Below, one piece after another: positions 1-5,496 of a stretch of 5,770 nucleotides of DNA. The notes beneath the pieces were generated by a model. It saw only the letters and a program-made list of their open reading frames with translations. It ran no database searches and was not told the origin of the DNA. A program made the translations under genes and the position numbers. Every line of letters starts with the position of its first letter. The stretch's first letter is position 1. Source of the DNA: an uncultured Treponema sp. (GTDB taxonomy: Bacteria; Spirochaetota; Spirochaetia; Treponematales; Treponemataceae); the NCBI GenBank assembly GCA_937915735.1, contig CALGGS010000197.1, positions 1 to 5,770 on the forward strand, in the 5' to 3' direction.

Positions 1-85
1 CGATAGTATTGTTGAACGTAGCCTGGATATAAACATTTCCCTCGTATACGCTCTTTTTTTCCTTTCGTTTTTTTGCGGTTGCCAT
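1..85 (-). CDS. rpsK: 30S ribosomal protein S11, 3' part cut by window edge
   Basis: S11 lies on the platform of the small subunit near the mRNA exit and helps form the Shine-Dalgarno cleft. Only the first 28 codons are visible: a lysine-rich start (MATAKKRKEKKSVYEG) followed by NVYIQATFNNTI, the conserved opening of the S11 fold. The ATG at 85 has GAGGTG as ribosome site, with 8 nt between GAGG and the start. The 40-nt gap after rpsM is the widest between ribosomal-protein genes here apart from those around secY. rpoA and rplQ would be expected next, off the left edge. Confidence 0.93.
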   Translation of the reverse strand, partial: MATAKKRKEKKSVYEGNVYIQATFNNTI

Positions 86-103
86 TAACTACACCTCAAT
101 TAA

Positions 104-127
104 CAGAAAATTAGCCGTCAGCTAATT
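104..127 (-). other. small hairpin at the rpsM stop codon
   Basis: AATTAGC (127-121) and GCTAATT (115-109) form a 7-bp stem with a 5-nt loop, followed on the minus strand by TTCTG; the last stem bases and the next two make a run of four T. It resembles a weak terminator, but the stem has only two G-C pairs and rpsK follows with its own ribosome site, so read-through or an RNA-processing role is more likely. Confidence 0.35.
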
Positions 128-497
128 AGACTGCCTTCTTCTTGTTAGCGACTGTCTTCTTCTTACCTTTGCGAGTTCGAGAATTCGTTCGAGTTCTCTG
201 ACCACGACATGGCAAACCTTTTCGATGTCGAAGACCACGATAACAACCAATGTCCATCAAGCGTTTGATGTTAAGACCGATTTCTGAGCGAAGATGACCT
301 TCAACCTTGTACTCTGAATCAATCAAAGTTCGGATTTTAGCCAACTCGTCCTGATCCAAATCATTCATCATTTTGTTTGGATCAATCTTTGTCTTTTCAC
401 AAATTGTCATTGCTGATGAACGACCAATACCGTAAATGTAGGTCAATGCAACAAAGACATGTTTATTTGGGAGGTCAACTCCCGCAATTCGAGCCAT
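126..497 (-). CDS. rpsM: 30S ribosomal protein S13
   Basis: S13 sits at the top of the small-subunit head. It makes the bridges to L5 and 23S rRNA, and its C-terminal tail reaches the P-site tRNA. The 123-residue product has the usual length. It starts with MARIAGVDLPNKH (1-13), has the helix-hairpin-helix region TYIYGIGRSSA (19-29), and carries the family signature GLRHRKGLPCRGQRTRTNSRTRKG (88-111) followed by a lysine-rich tail. The family usually has Val where this protein has Cys97. The ribosome site TAAGGAG overlaps the rpmJ stop, 6 nt from the ATG. Its stop codon lies inside a small hairpin that precedes rpsK. Confidence 0.97.
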   Translation of the reverse strand: MARIAGVDLPNKHVFVALTYIYGIGRSSAMTICEKTKIDPNKMMNDLDQDELAKIRTLIDSEYKVEGHLRSEIGLNIKRLMDIGCYRGLRHRKGLPCRGQRTRTNSRTRKGKKKTVANKKKAV

Positions 498-507
498 CTG
501 TTACTCC

Positions 508-621
508 TTAACCCTGCTTCTGCTTATGTTTTGGGTTTGAACAAATGATACGGATGATTCCGTTTCGTTTGATAACCTTACACTTATCGCAGATGGGCTT
601 TACGCTGGTTCGTACTTTCAT
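508..621 (-). CDS. rpmJ: 50S ribosomal protein L36, zinc-binding form
   Basis: L36 is the smallest bacterial ribosomal protein and bridges 23S rRNA helices in the large subunit. A 37-codon frame on the minus strand reads MKVRTSVKPICDKCKVIKRN, then a C-terminal half with a single Cys27 and the ending NPKHKQKQG. Cys11, Cys14, Cys27 and His32 are the zinc ligands, so this is the C+ (zinc) type. Length and sequence are standard for L36. It is the first gene after the secY terminator and lies 10 nt ahead of rpsM. The G-rich Shine-Dalgarno AGGGGGA is at good spacing but may be masked by a small hairpin. Confidence 0.97.
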   Translation of the reverse strand: MKVRTSVKPICDKCKVIKRNGIIRIICSNPKHKQKQG

Positions 622-626
622 AAAAG

Positions 627-638
627 TCCCCCTGGGGA
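627..638 (-). promoter_or_regulatory. hairpin covering the rpmJ ribosome binding site
   Basis: TCCC (638-635) can pair with GGGA (630-627) around a CAGG loop. The G-run AGGGGGA (633-627) is the only Shine-Dalgarno candidate, ending 6 nt before the rpmJ ATG. Pairing would hide it, which suggests a translational switch, though a 4-bp stem is small. Confidence 0.4.
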
Positions 639-651
639 TAGATATACTTTG

Positions 652-689
652 CTTGAATCATGGCAGTTCGCAATGAACTACAATTCAAG
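652..689 (-). promoter_or_regulatory. 14-bp stem-loop in the rpmJ leader
   Basis: On the minus strand an outer stem CTTGAAT/ATTCAAG (689-683 with 658-652, 7 bp) encloses an inner stem GTAGTTC/GAACTGC (681-675 with 669-663, 7 bp including one G-U). The loop is ATTGC, with an asymmetric internal loop of 1 and 4 nt. It is not followed by a U-tract, so it is not a terminator. It would lie at the very 5' end of the rpmJ mRNA if the proposed promoter is right. It could be a ribosomal-protein binding site or a stabilising 5' hairpin. Confidence 0.5.
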
Positions 690-696
690 TCCAATG

Positions 697-705
697 AGTA
701 TAACA
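697..705 (-). promoter_or_regulatory. possible extended -10 promoter for rpmJ-rpsM-rpsK
   Basis: TGTTATACT on the minus strand fits the extended -10 form TGnTATAAT with one mismatch. The hexamer 17 nt upstream (TAGAAT) is not a -35 box, but extended -10 promoters can do without one. Initiation would be near 690, giving a leader of about 69 nt that begins right at the stem-loop described next. The location, after a terminator and before a gene, supports it, but the call is from pattern alone. Confidence 0.4.
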
Positions 706-745
706 AAATACCCCAACTTATTCTATAGTAAAACCAAGAAATTTG

Positions 746-794
746 ATAAAAATTCCTCGAATTTGCACAATTTTTCTTGACAAATTCGAGGAAT
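746..794 (-). terminator. intrinsic terminator after secY
   Basis: A perfect 14-bp inverted repeat (781-794 with 752-765) begins 11 nt after the secY stop. The 15-nt spacer can add an inner CAA/TTG stem of 3 bp around a GAAAAA loop. On the minus strand the stem runs straight into TTTTTAT (752-746). Nothing comparable to a U-tract follows it on the plus strand, so it is directional. It would separate secY from rpmJ-rpsM-rpsK and implies a promoter in the gap beyond. Confidence 0.8.
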
Positions 795-805
795 AGTATT
801 TGAAA

Positions 806-2140
806 CTACAGATTTCTTGATCTTAATTTGCCCTTCTTAACGAAGCCATCTGAATGATGCATTTTAAGAAGCGCTTCAACCTGACTCATCGTATCCAAGT
901 CAACGCCAACCAAAATCAAAAGCGAGGTGCCGCCCATCAGCATAGAAATAGACTGCGGGAAGCCAAAAAGATTCTGGATGATTGTCGGCAAAACTGCAAT
1001 TGCAGCAAGATAAAGAGAGCCTGGCAATACAAGTCTGTTCAGAATTTTCTGCATGTACTCTTCTGTTTTATCTGTGCGGATTCCTGGAATAGAACCGCCG
1101 TTTTCACGGATATTCTTCGCTAGCTCAGTGGGGTTCAGTGTTACCTGAGTGTAGAAATAAGCAAAGAAGATAATCAACAGTACAAGAAGAATATTGTAGA
1201 GCCAGCCTGTCGGGTTAAGCTTTGCAGAAAGCGAAGCAATCCAGCGAGCTGAATTCTGATTATTACCAAGACTAGAAACAATCTGCAACGGGAAAGTCAA
1301 GAACGATGAAGCAAAAATTACTGGAATAACTCCCGATGGATTGATTTTGAACGGAATGTATGTGCTCTGACCGCCATACATTTTTCGACCAACTACACGC
1401 TTTGCATAGTGAACTGGAATTCTTCGTTCGCCTGACTGCTCATAAACAACAAAGGCGATAATAGCAATAAACATAAGCAAAACGATGATTACAAATACAG
1501 GGTTTAAAGAACCGTCTGCAACTCGATTGCGAAGTTCAAGAACAGCATGAGGCAAACGAGCGACGATACCGGCGAAAATCAGCATTGAAATGCCGTTTCC
1601 GATACCGTGTGCGGTAATCTGGTCTCCCAACCAAACTGTAATCATTGCACCTGTTGTTACAGTGAGCATTGCGAGCAACTTAAATGCGATTGGATTTTCC
1701 AGAGCAATAGCCCCAGGAATACTTGCCGCATAGACAGTTACGGCCAAAGACTGAATAAGACATACAAAAACAGTTCCGATTCGAGTCCAGGCAGCAACCT
1801 TTCGCTGACCACCATCTTCCTGAGCCGCTCTTTTGAGTGACGGGAAAATAATCAGCGCAAGCTGCAAAATAATCTGTGTAGAAACATACGGCATAACGCC
1901 AAGCATGAACACAGAAAAGTTAGAGAATGCACCACCGGCAAAGAAGTCCATGTAACTGGCAAACGCGTTTTTATTGTGACGCGCAAGTTCCTCAAAATAA
2001 TTTACAAGAACCTGAGCATTGATTCCCGGAATTGTAAGAACACATCCAAGACGGAAAACTACGAGAATTACAAAAGTAAAGAAAAGACGATCGCGCAATT
2101 CTTTAATTCTGAACATGTTAGCGATAGCATTGTTTGCCAT
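806..2140 (-). CDS. secY: protein translocase subunit SecY
   Basis: SecY is the channel-forming inner-membrane subunit of the SecYEG translocon. It moves unfolded secretory proteins out of the cytoplasm with SecA and inserts membrane proteins with the ribosome. The 444-residue product has the usual length and ten hydrophobic segments, roughly at 18-38, 68-93, 117-138, 152-173, 181-201, 213-233, 267-288, 312-334, 371-390 and 396-414. Family motifs include the plug and second segment FSVFMLGVMPYVSTQIILQL (75-94), GIGNGISMLIFAGI (179-192), the cytoplasmic loop ERRIPVHYAKR (238-248), INPSGVIPVIFASS (266-279) and NPTELAKNIRENGGSIPGIR (336-355). The basic C-terminal tail (434-443) is cytoplasmic. 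I chose the ATG at 2140, with GGAG 6 nt upstream. Unlike its neighbours, secY is separated from the genes on both sides by terminator-like hairpins. Confidence 0.98.
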   Translation of the reverse strand: MANNAIANMFRIKELRDRLFFTFVILVVFRLGCVLTIPGINAQVLVNYFEELARHNKNAFASYMDFFAGGAFSNFSVFMLGVMPYVSTQIILQLALIIFPSLKRAAQEDGGQRKVAAWTRIGTVFVCLIQSLAVTVYAASIPGAIALENPIAFKLLAMLTVTTGAMITVWLGDQITAHGIGNGISMLIFAGIVARLPHAVLELRNRVADGSLNPVFVIIVLLMFIAIIAFVVYEQSGERRIPVHYAKRVVGRKMYGGQSTYIPFKINPSGVIPVIFASSFLTFPLQIVSSLGNNQNSARWIASLSAKLNPTGWLYNILLVLLIIFFAYFYTQVTLNPTELAKNIRENGGSIPGIRTDKTEEYMQKILNRLVLPGSLYLAAIAVLPTIIQNLFGFPQSISMLMGGTSLLILVGVDLDTMSQVEALLKMHHSDGFVKKGKLRSRNL

Positions 2141-2146
2141 TTGTTT

Positions 2147-2150
2147 CTCC
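2147..2150 (-). promoter_or_regulatory. ribosome binding site that fixes the secY start
   Basis: GGAG stands 6 nt ahead of the ATG at 2140. It lies within the possible TTG-started four-codon extension (2152), so the ATG is the better start. Confidence 0.75.
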
Positions 2151-2156
2151 AAAGAC

Positions 2157-2181
2157 TTTTTCTATTTTAAAATAGGAAAAA
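2157..2181 (-). promoter_or_regulatory. AT palindrome ahead of secY: possible antiterminator-type fold or weak -10 element
   Basis: CTATTTTAAAATAG (2162-2175) is a perfect 14-bp palindrome. On the minus strand it is flanked by TTTTT (2181-2177) and AAAAA (2161-2157), which extend the fold with one bulged C. The left flank is the U-tract of the terminator just upstream. The same stretch holds TAAAAT (2169-2164), five of six matches to a sigma-70 -10 box, about 24 nt before the secY start, but no convincing -35 box stands in front of it. Either reading is tentative. Confidence 0.3.
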
Positions 2182-2214
2182 TCAGTTCAGCAGTTTTTCC
2201 CTGCCGAACTGACT
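2177..2214 (-). terminator. intrinsic terminator-like hairpin between rplO and secY
   Basis: On the minus strand, TCAGTTCGGCAG (2212-2201) pairs with CTGCTGAACTGA (2193-2182). This gives a 12-bp stem with one G-U pair and a 7-nt loop (2200-2194), followed at once by five T (2181-2177) and then CCTATTTT. This is the textbook shape of a rho-independent terminator. It begins only 7 nt after the rplO stop and stands in front of secY, so it could end the spc transcript or act as a partial terminator that lowers secY expression. The U-tract can also pair with an A-tract further down (see the adjacent palindrome). Confidence 0.72.
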
Positions 2215-2221
2215 GTCTGTT

Positions 2222-2689
2222 TTATTTTGATTCGCTTGACTCAGCAGCTTTTACTGAACCGCCAGCCTTTTCGATTTTAGCTTTTGCAGAAGCAGAAACC
2301 TTATCTACATCGACTGTAAGGCTCTTTGTCAATTCCCCGTTTCCGAGAATCTTGACCAAGTTCTTTTCTGATCTAATCAAGCCCTTAGCAAGAAGTGCAG
2401 CCTTGTCAACTGTCTCACCAGCATTAAATTTCTGTTCAAGAACATCAACATTAACTACATCAAATTCCTTCTTGAAAGGATAGTTAGAGAAACCGCGGTG
2501 TGCGATTCGTCGGTAAAGTGGCATCTGACCACCTTCGAATCCGACATAAGGAACAGCAGAACCAGAGCGAGACTGCTGACCTTTGTTTCCCTTACCAGCT
2601 GTTGTACCGAGTCCAGAAGAAGAACCTCGTCCTACTCTCTTCGGCTTTTTGTTAGCACCTTCTGGCGCGTGCAAAAGAAAATCTGACAT
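2222..2689 (-). CDS. rplO: 50S ribosomal protein L15
   Basis: L15 binds 23S rRNA late in large-subunit assembly, with an extended N-terminal arm that threads into the rRNA. The product has 155 residues, against 144 in E. coli. The glycine-rich basic arm (KRVGRGSSSGLGTTAGKGNKGQ, 17-38) and GFEGGQMPLYRRIAHRGFSN (50-69) are classic L15. The C-terminal globular part shows KILGNGELTKSLTVDVDKVS (113-132) and KAKIEKAGGSV (136-146). The extra length is a short Ser/Glu/Lys-rich tail (147-155). The start overlaps the rpmD stop by one base (TAATG), and a strong GAGGAGG (2697-2703) lies 7 nt ahead, inside the rpmD coding end. A terminator-like hairpin follows the stop. Confidence 0.97.
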   Translation of the reverse strand: MSDFLLHAPEGANKKPKRVGRGSSSGLGTTAGKGNKGQQSRSGSAVPYVGFEGGQMPLYRRIAHRGFSNYPFKKEFDVVNVDVLEQKFNAGETVDKAALLAKGLIRSEKNLVKILGNGELTKSLTVDVDKVSASAKAKIEKAGGSVKAAESSESK

Positions 2690-2874
2690 TATTCGGCCTC
2701 CTCTACTTTAACAAGGTGTGCTACAGCGTTTGCCATTCCGAGAATGGCTGGGGTTGCTTCCTGTACGACTGAAGAATTGAGTTTTTTAAGACCCAAGCTT
2801 CGGACAGTTGCCTTTTTTTCCGGTTTCTGACCGATAACGCTCTTTACGAGTGTAATTTTTACTTTCTTAGCCAT
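2689..2874 (-). CDS. rpmD: 50S ribosomal protein L30
   Basis: L30 is a small large-subunit protein. The 61-residue product carries the L30 core: KVKITLVKSVIGQKPEKKATV (4-24), SLGLKKLNSSV (26-36) and the helix with IL.MANAVAHLVKV (44-57). The ATG at 2874 is preferred over an in-frame GTG at 2886, because MAKKVKITLVKS is the normal L30 opening and the GTG lies inside the rpsE coding end. Only 2 nt separate it from the rpsE stop. The best ribosome site is a poor GTGGGG, so it probably depends on ribosomes finishing rpsE. Its last codons (GTA GAG GAG GCC GAA) double as the ribosome site for rplO. Confidence 0.94.
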   Translation of the reverse strand: MAKKVKITLVKSVIGQKPEKKATVRSLGLKKLNSSVVQEATPAILGMANAVAHLVKVEEAE

Positions 2875-2876
2875 AA

Positions 2877-3398
2877 TTAACCCCACATATCCTGCAGAGA
2901 TTTACCTCTGTTAGATGCAATTTCTTTTGCGTCCATAAGATTTTCAAGAGCATTGAATGTAGCACGAACTACATTGACCGGGCTTGAAGATCCCAATGAC
3001 TTAGAAATAACATCTGTTGCACCAATCGCATCCATAATAGCACGAACTGTACCACCAGCGATAATTCCAGTTCCTGGACAAGCTGGTTTAAGAAGGATTG
3101 ATGAACTCTTATAGTTACCGAGCATTTCGTGTGGCAAAGTTCCGTTCTTTACAGGAACGAACATCAAATTTCTCTTTGCTTTGTCGATGCTCTTACGAAT
3201 TGCCTCAGAAACATCATTGGCTTTACCAAATCCGTATCCAACGCGACCTTTTCCATCACCAACTACAGTAAGTGCTGAGAAAGACATTGCTCGACCACCC
3301 TTTGTGGTTTTTGCAGTGCGGTTCAATCTTACGAGTTTTTCGATGAATTCTTTCTGTTCTTTCTTTGAATCTTTGTCAAATTTATTCTGGCGTTCCAT
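2877..3398 (-). CDS. rpsE: 30S ribosomal protein S5
   Basis: S5 lies at the mRNA entrance with S3 and S4 and affects decoding accuracy. The 173-residue product has a charged N-terminal extension (1-16) and then the S5 double-stranded-RNA-binding-like domain. The family signature GGRAMSFSALTVVGDGKGRVGYGFGKA spans 34-60. The C-terminal domain includes GTGIIAGGTVRAIMDAIG (109-126) and SSSPVNVVRATFNAL (137-151). The gene starts 8 nt after the rplR stop, with TAGGAGAG overlapping that TAG as its ribosome site. No truncation or unusual residue was noticed. Confidence 0.97.
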   Translation of the reverse strand: MERQNKFDKDSKKEQKEFIEKLVRLNRTAKTTKGGRAMSFSALTVVGDGKGRVGYGFGKANDVSEAIRKSIDKAKRNLMFVPVKNGTLPHEMLGNYKSSSILLKPACPGTGIIAGGTVRAIMDAIGATDVISKSLGSSSPVNVVRATFNALENLMDAKEIASNRGKSLQDMWG

Positions 3399-3406
3399 AG
3401 ACTCTC

Positions 3407-3772
3407 CTAGAAAATGATACCTGCTTTGCGGGTTCCATCGGCAAGGGCCTTTACAACACCATGATACAGATAACCGTTGCGGTCAAAAACTACAGTTGTA
3501 ATTTTTTTGTCCTGCAAGCGTTTTCCGAATGCTTCACCGAGTTTTGCAGCACCTTCAGTATTTGGCTTAAGGTCAGCAAATTCTTTTTCCAATGTTGAAA
3601 TTGAAGCAAGGGTGTGTCCCTTATCATCATCAATAACCTGAACATAAAGATTCGTGTTGCTGCGGTACACAGTCATTCGTGGGCGCTCAGCAGTTCCGTA
3701 AATTGACTTACGGATGTGAATCTTACGATGCAAGCGTTTTCTTGCTTTTTCATTCATCTTTTTAATGAACAT
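3407..3772 (-). CDS. rplR: 50S ribosomal protein L18
   Basis: L18 binds 5S rRNA and, with L5, anchors it in the central protuberance. The product has 121 residues, against 117 in E. coli. The basic N-terminal tail (KKMNEKARKRLHRK, 4-17) is followed by RKSIYGTAERPRMTVYRSN (21-39), and the C-terminal motif VVFDRNGYLYHGVVKALADGTRKAG (94-118) is diagnostic. Two starts are possible, at 3772 and 3757. I prefer 3772 because an SD-like TAAGGCGG, overlapping the rplF stop, stands 8 nt ahead of it, while only AAAAAG precedes the second ATG. This ribosome site is weaker than its neighbours, so coupling to rplF translation is likely. If the second ATG is used the protein loses only five residues. Confidence 0.95.
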   Translation of the reverse strand: MFIKKMNEKARKRLHRKIHIRKSIYGTAERPRMTVYRSNTNLYVQVIDDDKGHTLASISTLEKEFADLKPNTEGAAKLGEAFGKRLQDKKITTVVFDRNGYLYHGVVKALADGTRKAGIIF

Positions 3773-3785
3773 GTGTTACCCCGCC

Positions 3786-4325
3786 TTATTTAACGCCGGT
3801 CTTACCGACTTTGCGTCTGATGACTTCAGTTTCATAGCGGATACCTTTGCCTTTGTATGGCTCTGGTTTTCGCAATTTACGAAGCTGAGCACTGAATTCA
3901 CCTACCAACTGTTTTGAAGTACCAGTGATAGTGACTTTACCATTTGCGTCTGCCGTAACAGTGAGACCTTCAGGAATAACTGCGATGAAGTCAGATGAGA
4001 ATCCGAGGTTCATTACAAGCTCTTTGCCCTTAACTTCTGCACGATAGCCGACACCAGTGATGATAAGAGTTTTTGTGAATCCCTCTGTAACACCTACGAC
4101 CATATTATGAATGAGATTGCGGTACAAGCCGTGAGCAGCACCTGCATTCTTTGATTCATTTGCTGGCTTTACAACCAATTCGGCACCATTTACTTCAACA
4201 GTAACCAAATCGTTGATTTTTTCTTTAAGTTCGCCTTTAGGTCCTTTTACTGTGACAAGACCTGGATTTACAGTTACTGTAACTCCTGCTGGGATAGAAA
4301 CAGGAAGTTTACCAATTTTTGACAT
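3786..4325 (-). CDS. rplF: 50S ribosomal protein L6
   Basis: L6 lies near the base of the L7/L12 stalk and the sarcin-ricin loop, close to where translation factors bind. The product has 179 residues, the usual length. The N-terminus MSKIGKLPVSIPAGVTV (1-17) and VKGPKGEL (26-33) are typical. The two-fold repeated fold is suggested by the second-domain region GVGYRAEVKGKELVMNLGFS (91-110), and the C-terminal signature PEPYKGKGIRY (154-164) is intact. The start has one of the best ribosome sites in the window, AGGAGGAAGAA, filling the 12-nt gap after the rpsH stop. No oddities. Confidence 0.97.
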   Translation of the reverse strand: MSKIGKLPVSIPAGVTVTVNPGLVTVKGPKGELKEKINDLVTVEVNGAELVVKPANESKNAGAAHGLYRNLIHNMVVGVTEGFTKTLIITGVGYRAEVKGKELVMNLGFSSDFIAVIPEGLTVTADANGKVTITGTSKQLVGEFSAQLRKLRKPEPYKGKGIRYETEVIRRKVGKTGVK

Positions 4326-4337
4326 TTCTTCCTCCTA

Positions 4338-4736
4338 TTACCAGACTTTGCAAACTAATTCACCACCGACCATCTTTTCGCTTGCTTTCTTACCAGTTGT
4401 AACACCGGCAGAAGTTGAAACAATCAATGTTCCCAAGCCATTATAGATTCGTGGCAAATCTTTATAACCAGAATAAACTCGGCGACCTGGAGTAGAGATT
4501 TTTTCTACACCGTGAATAACCGAATTGTTTGAATCGTCATATTTCAAGAAGATTCGGATGATGTTTTTGCCATCTTCTGTAACTTTCTTGAAATTCTTAA
4601 TGTAACCTTCTGTTTTCAGGATTTTAACAATTTCCAGCTTAAGTTTTGATGTTGGAACATCAACCTTTTCGTGGCGAACCTGAACAGCGTTACGAATCTT
4701 AGTCAGCATATCTGCGATTGGATCTGATACACTCAT
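4338..4736 (-). CDS. rpsH: 30S ribosomal protein S8
   Basis: S8 binds the central domain of 16S rRNA and is needed for platform assembly. In E. coli it is also the translational repressor of the spc operon. The 132-residue product matches the usual size of about 130. It opens with the typical SVSDPIADMLTKIRNA (2-17) and ends with the RNA-binding C-terminal half: IYNGLGTLIVSTSAGVTTG (97-115) and VGGELVCKVW (123-132). The family usually has STSKGVMT where this protein has STSAGVTT (107-114), a mild variant. A strong TGGAGGAA ribosome site lies in the 13-nt gap after rpsN. I looked at the rplE start, where S8 acts in E. coli, and saw no obvious copy of its helix, but a covariance search would be needed to settle that. 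Confidence 0.97.
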   Translation of the reverse strand: MSVSDPIADMLTKIRNAVQVRHEKVDVPTSKLKLEIVKILKTEGYIKNFKKVTEDGKNIIRIFLKYDDSNNSVIHGVEKISTPGRRVYSGYKDLPRIYNGLGTLIVSTSAGVTTGKKASEKMVGGELVCKVW

Positions 4737-4749
4737 TTCTATTCCTCCA

Positions 4750-4935
4750 CTACCAGCTAGATTTTGTTACGCCTGGCAAGAGACCTTCTCCAGCCATTTT
4801 GCGGAAACAAATACGGCACATCTTAAACTTGCGCAAATAACCGCGAGGGCGACCACAAATTTGACAGCGATTGTATTCCCGTGTCTTGTATTTCTGTTTG
4901 CGGTCAGCCTTGATAACCAATGATTTCTTAGCCAT
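4750..4935 (-). CDS. rpsN: 30S ribosomal protein S14, short zinc-binding form
   Basis: S14 sits in the head of the small subunit and helps organise 16S rRNA around the A site. The product has 61 residues, the length of the zinc-containing (type Z, also called rpsZ or rpsN1) form, against about 100 in the zinc-free form of E. coli. The zinc ligands are Cys24, Cys27, Cys40 and Cys43 (CQIC and CRIC), spaced CxxC-x12-CxxC. The C-terminus GLLPGVTKSSW is the standard S14 ending. The gene starts 9 nt after the rplE stop, with a GAGGA ribosome site in that gap. A second, zinc-free copy might exist elsewhere in the genome, as in some bacteria with zinc-responsive paralogues, but nothing here shows it. 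Confidence 0.97.
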   Translation of the reverse strand: MAKKSLVIKADRKQKYKTREYNRCQICGRPRGYLRKFKMCRICFRKMAGEGLLPGVTKSSW

Positions 4936-4944
4936 ACTTCCTCA

Positions 4945-5496
4945 CTACTTCCTGAACGGCATGTTGAACTTGGTAAGAAGTGCTTTAGCTTCTGCATCAG
5001 TTTTTGCACTTGTTACGATAGCGATATTCATACCAGCAATCTTAGTGATTTTGTCAAAGTCGATTTCTGGGAAGATAATCTGTTCAGTAATACCAAGAGA
5101 GAAATTTCCGTGTCCGTCAAAACCAGTTGCTTTGATTCCGCGGAAATCCTTAACACGAGGCAATGCAACATTAATAAGGCGGTCCAAAAATTCATACATA
5201 TGGTTACCGCGCAATGTTACCATTACACCTACTTCATTACCCTCACGAAGTTTGAAGTTAGCAATACTCTTTTTCGCTCTAGTTTTTACAGCATGCTGTC
5301 CAGTAATCTGAGAAATGTCAGCTACTGCGGCGTCAAGGAGTTTCTTGTTGGTGAGAGCTTCGCCAACACCCATGCTGACCACAACTTTTACAAGTTTGGG
5401 AATCTGCATGACGGATGTGTAACCGAGTTCTTTGAAGAGCTCTGGGGCGATTTTGTCCTTGTAGACTTTCTTAAGCCGTGGTACGTAATTATCCAT
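4945..5496 (-). CDS. rplE: 50S ribosomal protein L5
   Basis: L5 is part of the central protuberance of the large subunit, where it binds 5S rRNA with L18 and contacts the small subunit and P-site tRNA. The 183-residue product is close to the usual length of about 180. Family landmarks are visible in order: MQIPKLVKVVVSMGVGEA (30-47), GQHAVKTRAKKSIANFKLREG-like loop (66-86), EFLDRLINVALPRVKDFRG (102-120), FPEIDFDK (142-149) and the C-terminal MNIAIVTSAKTDAEA (156-170). I chose the ATG at 5496 rather than the in-frame ATG at 5514. The Shine-Dalgarno GGAGAAG lies between them, 7 nt before the chosen start, and MDNYVPRLKK is a normal L5 N-terminus. It overlaps the rplX stop by one base. It ends in tandem stops TAG TGA just before rpsN. 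Confidence 0.97.
   Translation of the reverse strand: MDNYVPRLKKVYKDKIAPELFKELGYTSVMQIPKLVKVVVSMGVGEALTNKKLLDAAVADISQITGQHAVKTRAKKSIANFKLREGNEVGVMVTLRGNHMYEFLDRLINVALPRVKDFRGIKATGFDGHGNFSLGITEQIIFPEIDFDKITKIAGMNIAIVTSAKTDAEAKALLTKFNMPFRK

Noticed and set aside
652..689. Leader stem-loop as a terminator
   Set aside because: The sequence after it on the minus strand is CAAAGTATATC, with no U-tract.
854..1123. Open frame on the plus strand opposite the 3' part of secY
   Set aside because: It is antisense to a certain gene, has no ribosome site that I can see, and its translation resembles no known protein.
2019..2483. 154-codon plus-strand frame spanning the secY-rplO junction
   Set aside because: It lies antisense to two conserved genes and runs through the terminator hairpin; the length is plausible by chance.
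4767..5009. 80-codon minus-strand frame overlapping rpsN and the rplE end
   Set aside because: It is a frame-shifted shadow of rpsN, which is an excellent S14 match with its own ribosome site.
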